Virus record (IMG/VR): IMGVR_UViG_3300009481_000059
Location: 1-30,852 of that record
DNA: 30,852 nt
Source: a virus
Strand: one strand, 5' to 3'
Shown: positions 28,275-30,852 of the stretch, piece after piece
How the letters are laid out: each line of letters opens with the position of its first letter
Numbering within the stretch: position 1 is the stretch's first letter
Program-made: the position numbers and the translations under genes
The notes under the pieces: generated by a model
What the model was told of the DNA's origin: nothing
Databases searched by the model: none
Seen by the model: the letters and a program-made list of their open reading frames with translations, nothing else

Positions 28275-28535
28275 ATGGTAGATCCAGTACTAATAACTGT
28301 TGGCGCAGCAGTAGTCGGTGCAGGTTTAAACACACTACGAGGTTACTTACATAGAACAGATGAATCTTTCTCTGCAAGAAAATTCGCAGGTGCTTTAATC
28401 ATTTCAACCTTCGCAGCAGTAGCAATAGGTCAAACTATCGCAACTGAGGGCATTGGTGAAGTTGGTTTAGCCTTAATTGGTTTAACCACTGGTTTCGCAG
28501 CTGATTTCGCAGTTACAAAAGCAAAGAAAGAGTAA
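28275..28535 (+). CDS. Three-helix membrane protein (holin-like shape), probably highly expressed
   Basis: 86 residues. Membrane helices at about 4-24 (VLITVGAAVVGAGLNTL), 38-57 (FAGALIISTFAAVAIGQTI) and 63-80 (VGLALIGLTTGFAADFAV); ends in KAKKE. Ala/Gly-rich. Size and topology match class I holins, but also small virion membrane proteins. Codon use (GGC, TTC, ATC, GTC) resembles the capsid gene, arguing for abundant, late expression and against a tightly limited holin. It has its own promoter and terminator. Confidence 0.75.
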   Translation: MVDPVLITVGAAVVGAGLNTLRGYLHRTDESFSARKFAGALIISTFAAVAIGQTIATEGIGEVGLALIGLTTGFAADFAVTKAKKE

Positions 28536-28546
28536 ATGGCTATGTT

Positions 28547-28581
28547 TTGGGTGTATAACCCAACCATTTCACCTTTTTTTA
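28547..28581 (+). terminator. Terminator after the membrane protein gene
   Basis: TTGGGT-GTATA-ACCCAA (6-bp stem), then after 9 bases a run of T (28573-28580). Confidence 0.7.
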
Positions 28582-28588
28582 TAAAAAC

Positions 28589-28596
28589 TTTATATA
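28589..28596 (+). promoter_or_regulatory. TATA box of the protease-capsid operon
   Basis: TTTATATA centred 25-26 bp before the GTG at 28618, supporting a leaderless GTG start. Confidence 0.65.
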
Positions 28597-28617
28597 CAAA
28601 CAAATCTAAATCTATAC

Positions 28618-30192
28618 GTGGAAGAAGACTTATATTTCAATAGACTAGTGACCAAATCACTACACCCTATACAAGGTGATAGTAGATTCTTTGAGGGATA
28701 TCTTACTGTTCAAGTAAAGGATAAACAAGGTGAAATTACAGTAGTTGATGAATTAATCAAAGTATTACCTATTTGGATGGATAGAGGAGCACCGATTAGT
28801 GATACTCATTCTAATCGTATCATAGGTAAAGGTATCAGTTATGCACAAACAATTTACAAAGGTAGTAATGGTGAAGAATATCCAGCTATTAAAATAACAG
28901 GTAAAATACATAAAAATTATGAATTAGACAATGAAATTTGGTCTAAAATTAAAAGTGGTGAGTATAAGGGATTATCATTTGGAGGAGCAACTAAATCAAA
29001 TAGAACCCCAAAAGTAATGAAAGATGGTTCAGTAGCATATGAATTAAAGAATTTAGAGCATTATGAGGTAGCAGTTTGTAAAGATCCAGCAGTTCCATTA
29101 GCAGTTATTACTGATTATAATCCAATTGCCAAGGCAATGACTGATAATTATAAAGAAAGAGAAGATGGTAAAATGCTTATTCAATGTGACGGATTTGGGT
29201 GTTATATTGACAAATATAGTCTTGGTGGTGAACAGATGCACGCACATGGACAAAGAGGATTAGGTCATGATCACGCATATAATCAAAATTCAGGCATAGG
29301 CACAGGTGTTCAAACAACTGAAGTAAAAGACACAAATGAAGAGGAAAACAGTGAAAAAGACTCTGAAGGCAAACAAGATGCCGAAAATGACGGTACTAGT
29401 CATAGTATGTATAATCAAAACGTTAATGAAGATGCAAGTTCTAATAGACAAAAATCAAACGAAGAAGAAAGGTTTTTCTTCACTAAATCAGGGTATCAAA
29501 CCGAAGACGGAAATAACCAATTAGGTGGTCAAGGTAAGGCAGATGACGATGCATATAAAAGTAGCGAAATATATATAAACTCGAAAAATCAAGGATCTAA
29601 TAACAACATGGCTGAAGAAGAATCCAAAAAAGAAACTTTTGAAGAAGCTGAAGATGAAAAAGAAGAATCCAAAGAAGAGGTTGAAAAATCCTTCGAGGAA
29701 ACTGTAAACAAAAACATGGACACATTAACCGATGTAATCCAATCTCTAGCAGAAACTCAAAAATCAGTTGACAGTACCCTACAAGGTATTGATAACAGAT
29801 TAAAAGCACTCGAAACGCCAACCGACTTGCCTTTAAAACCAAAAACTTCTGACTCAGAAGACGTAGGTGCTAAAGTCACAGTCCCAGATGATTACCAATC
29901 AAATTCAAGACAAACTAGTCTTAATTCTGATCAAGAAGCATCTGACGGTGAAAAACACCCAGAAGGCGATGAAGGTGAATTGAAAATGCAAGAGAAAGCA
30001 GAACATTCCTTTTCAACTGAAACTCCAAGACCATCAGCAGCACAAGATGTGAATAAAAACTTCTCTGAAGATTACTCACCAATCTTGAAAGATGCAAGAG
30101 CTGAAGGTTATGAGGGCTTAGCAAACGTAGCTCGAAACATTCTGAAAGGTACATACTATACTCCATCAGCAGATGAGGTAGGTCAATATTAA
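28618..30192 (+). CDS. Prohead protease fused to scaffold
   Basis: 524 residues from a GTG. Residues 1-165 are the protease: FEGYLTVQ (25-32), IWMDRGAPISDTHSN with catalytic H64, YKGLSFGG with S120, and LEHYEVAV (E150), the His/Ser/acid order of HK97-type (U35-like) prohead proteases. A linker holds CDGFGCYIDK and a His cluster (MHAHGQRGLGHDHAY). Residues about 235-480 are acidic, low-complexity scaffold with a coiled coil (KNMDTLTDVIQSLAETQKSV). The end (EGYEGLANVARNILKGTYY) probably contacts the capsid protein. The protease normally cuts away scaffold after shell assembly. The capsid gene follows after 1 bp. Confidence 0.9.
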   Translation: MEEDLYFNRLVTKSLHPIQGDSRFFEGYLTVQVKDKQGEITVVDELIKVLPIWMDRGAPISDTHSNRIIGKGISYAQTIYKGSNGEEYPAIKITGKIHKNYELDNEIWSKIKSGEYKGLSFGGATKSNRTPKVMKDGSVAYELKNLEHYEVAVCKDPAVPLAVITDYNPIAKAMTDNYKEREDGKMLIQCDGFGCYIDKYSLGGEQMHAHGQRGLGHDHAYNQNSGIGTGVQTTEVKDTNEEENSEKDSEGKQDAENDGTSHSMYNQNVNEDASSNRQKSNEEERFFFTKSGYQTEDGNNQLGGQGKADDDAYKSSEIYINSKNQGSNNNMAEEESKKETFEEAEDEKEESKEEVEKSFEETVNKNMDTLTDVIQSLAETQKSVDSTLQGIDNRLKALETPTDLPLKPKTSDSEDVGAKVTVPDDYQSNSRQTSLNSDQEASDGEKHPEGDEGELKMQEKAEHSFSTETPRPSAAQDVNKNFSEDYSPILKDARAEGYEGLANVARNILKGTYYTPSADEVGQY

Positions 30193-30193
30193 A

Positions 30194-30852
30194 ATGGTAC
30201 AAATACGAACAATAGATGAGCTAGAAGCACAATACTACGGATATAACCGTAACCTTCTTAGAAAAGCAGATGCTCCAGTAACAACAAGTACAGCAGGTAC
30301 ATTCAATGCTATATTTGGTGCTTACGCATGGGCGCAATTAAACCTCGAAGCTAACGCTTTCGGTATATTGCCAAAATACCCATGGGATAAATCTGGATGG
30401 AGGGTTATTACAGCAAAACCTACACTGAACACTAACCAAGGCAATACTGCTTTAGGTGGTACAAGTGAGGGTGGAAATATCGCCGAAACTGTAAAGCCAA
30501 CTTTACAAGAGATCGATGTTAGACCAAAGACAGCTCAATTGCCATTTAGTGCAACTGAGGTTATGGAATGGTTAGCAACACACTCTAAAGACGATATTTG
30601 GGGAGGACTTGGTTCTCTACGTTTATACATGGCTGTACAACACAAAGAATTCCTAAACCGTATGCTACTAGCAGATGTTGAAGGTACAGTAAGTGGATCA
30701 GGCACATGGGCAGGTACAAAAGACTTTGAAACTCTCGACAGAATCATTTCAAGTGATGCTGAAGAAGATGCTCTAGGTGGAAGTACAACAGGTTCATATG
30801 ATCCATGGGCAGCTAACGCTACCATTGACAGAGATAGTGGTACTGACTTTGA
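30194..30852 (+). CDS. Major capsid protein, HK97 fold (N-terminal 219 residues)
   Basis: Open from the ATG at 30194 through the window edge. Begins MVQIRTIDELEAQYYGYNRN, then AWAQLNLEANAFGILPKYPW, GGTSEGGNIAETVKPTLQEI and FSATEVMEWLATHSKDDIW; the GG-SEGG-I-x-T-KP strand region and following spine helix suit HK97-type capsids of archaeal tailed viruses. Codons are strongly biased to C-ending forms (AAC, TAC, GAC), as in a highly expressed gene. Identity rests also on its place right after the protease-scaffold gene. Confidence 0.85.
   Translation, partial: MVQIRTIDELEAQYYGYNRNLLRKADAPVTTSTAGTFNAIFGAYAWAQLNLEANAFGILPKYPWDKSGWRVITAKPTLNTNQGNTALGGTSEGGNIAETVKPTLQEIDVRPKTAQLPFSATEVMEWLATHSKDDIWGGLGSLRLYMAVQHKEFLNRMLLADVEGTVSGSGTWAGTKDFETLDRIISSDAEEDALGGSTTGSYDPWAANATIDRDSGTDF

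Noticed and set aside
30535-30825. Leftward 96-codon ORF
   Set aside because: Antisense to the capsid gene; its openness follows from the capsid gene's codon bias.

Overview
The window is AT-rich and almost entirely coding. It reads as part of the genome of a tailed archaeal virus (HK97-type head). Archaeal evidence: an MCM replicative helicase, a RadA recombinase, and about fifteen AT boxes placed 25-27 bp upstream of start codons, which is the geometry of TATA-driven leaderless transcripts. Viral evidence: a portal, a prohead protease fused to a scaffold, and the start of a major capsid protein. The low G+C and a secreted protein at the left edge that recalls a matrixin-like family I know from ammonia-oxidising archaea suggest a Nitrososphaeria (thaumarchaeal) host; that host call is inference. 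No integrase, terminase, tail gene, tRNA or CRISPR array is visible.

Layout. (1) 1-2907: small, individually promoted genes (secreted protein, zinc proteins, calcineurin-like phosphoesterase, winged helix). (2) 3090-7175: a rightward replication/recombination operon (helix-rich small protein, MCM, RadA, HNH nuclease, PD-(D/E)XK-like protein). (3) 7170-8893: small metalloproteins, a membrane protein and an MT-A70 methyltransferase. (4) 8886-21413: a leftward run of about 12.5 kb with nearly every gene overlapping the next. It carries a zincin-VWA protein with a MoxR-type ATPase, a second adenine methyltransferase, a SWIM protein, and an amidoligase with a class II glutamine amidotransferase. 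(5) 21414-22221: the control region where transcription diverges. It holds four direct repeats built around TATA boxes, three 21-bp-spaced iterons, a GATC cluster and several palindromes, around one small gene with codon use like the capsid gene. (6) 22222-23617: a leftward operon of ten tiny overlapping genes, half of them zinc ribbons. (7) 23662-30852: a bacterial-style terminator, a strongly folded element, then the rightward head module (His-rich protein, portal, small zinc proteins, membrane proteins, protease-scaffold, capsid).

How it works together. The rightward left arm supplies replication and recombination. The long leftward operon is probably an early or middle host-takeover set built of metal-binding proteins, chaperone-like ATPase machinery and peptide or metabolite amidation. 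The right arm builds the capsid. The control region at 21.4-22.2 kb is the best candidate for an origin or lytic switch. More than twenty predicted proteins carry CxxC-type zinc sites, and many genes are under 60 codons; these were found by reading stop/start overlaps (ATGA, TTGA, TAATG).
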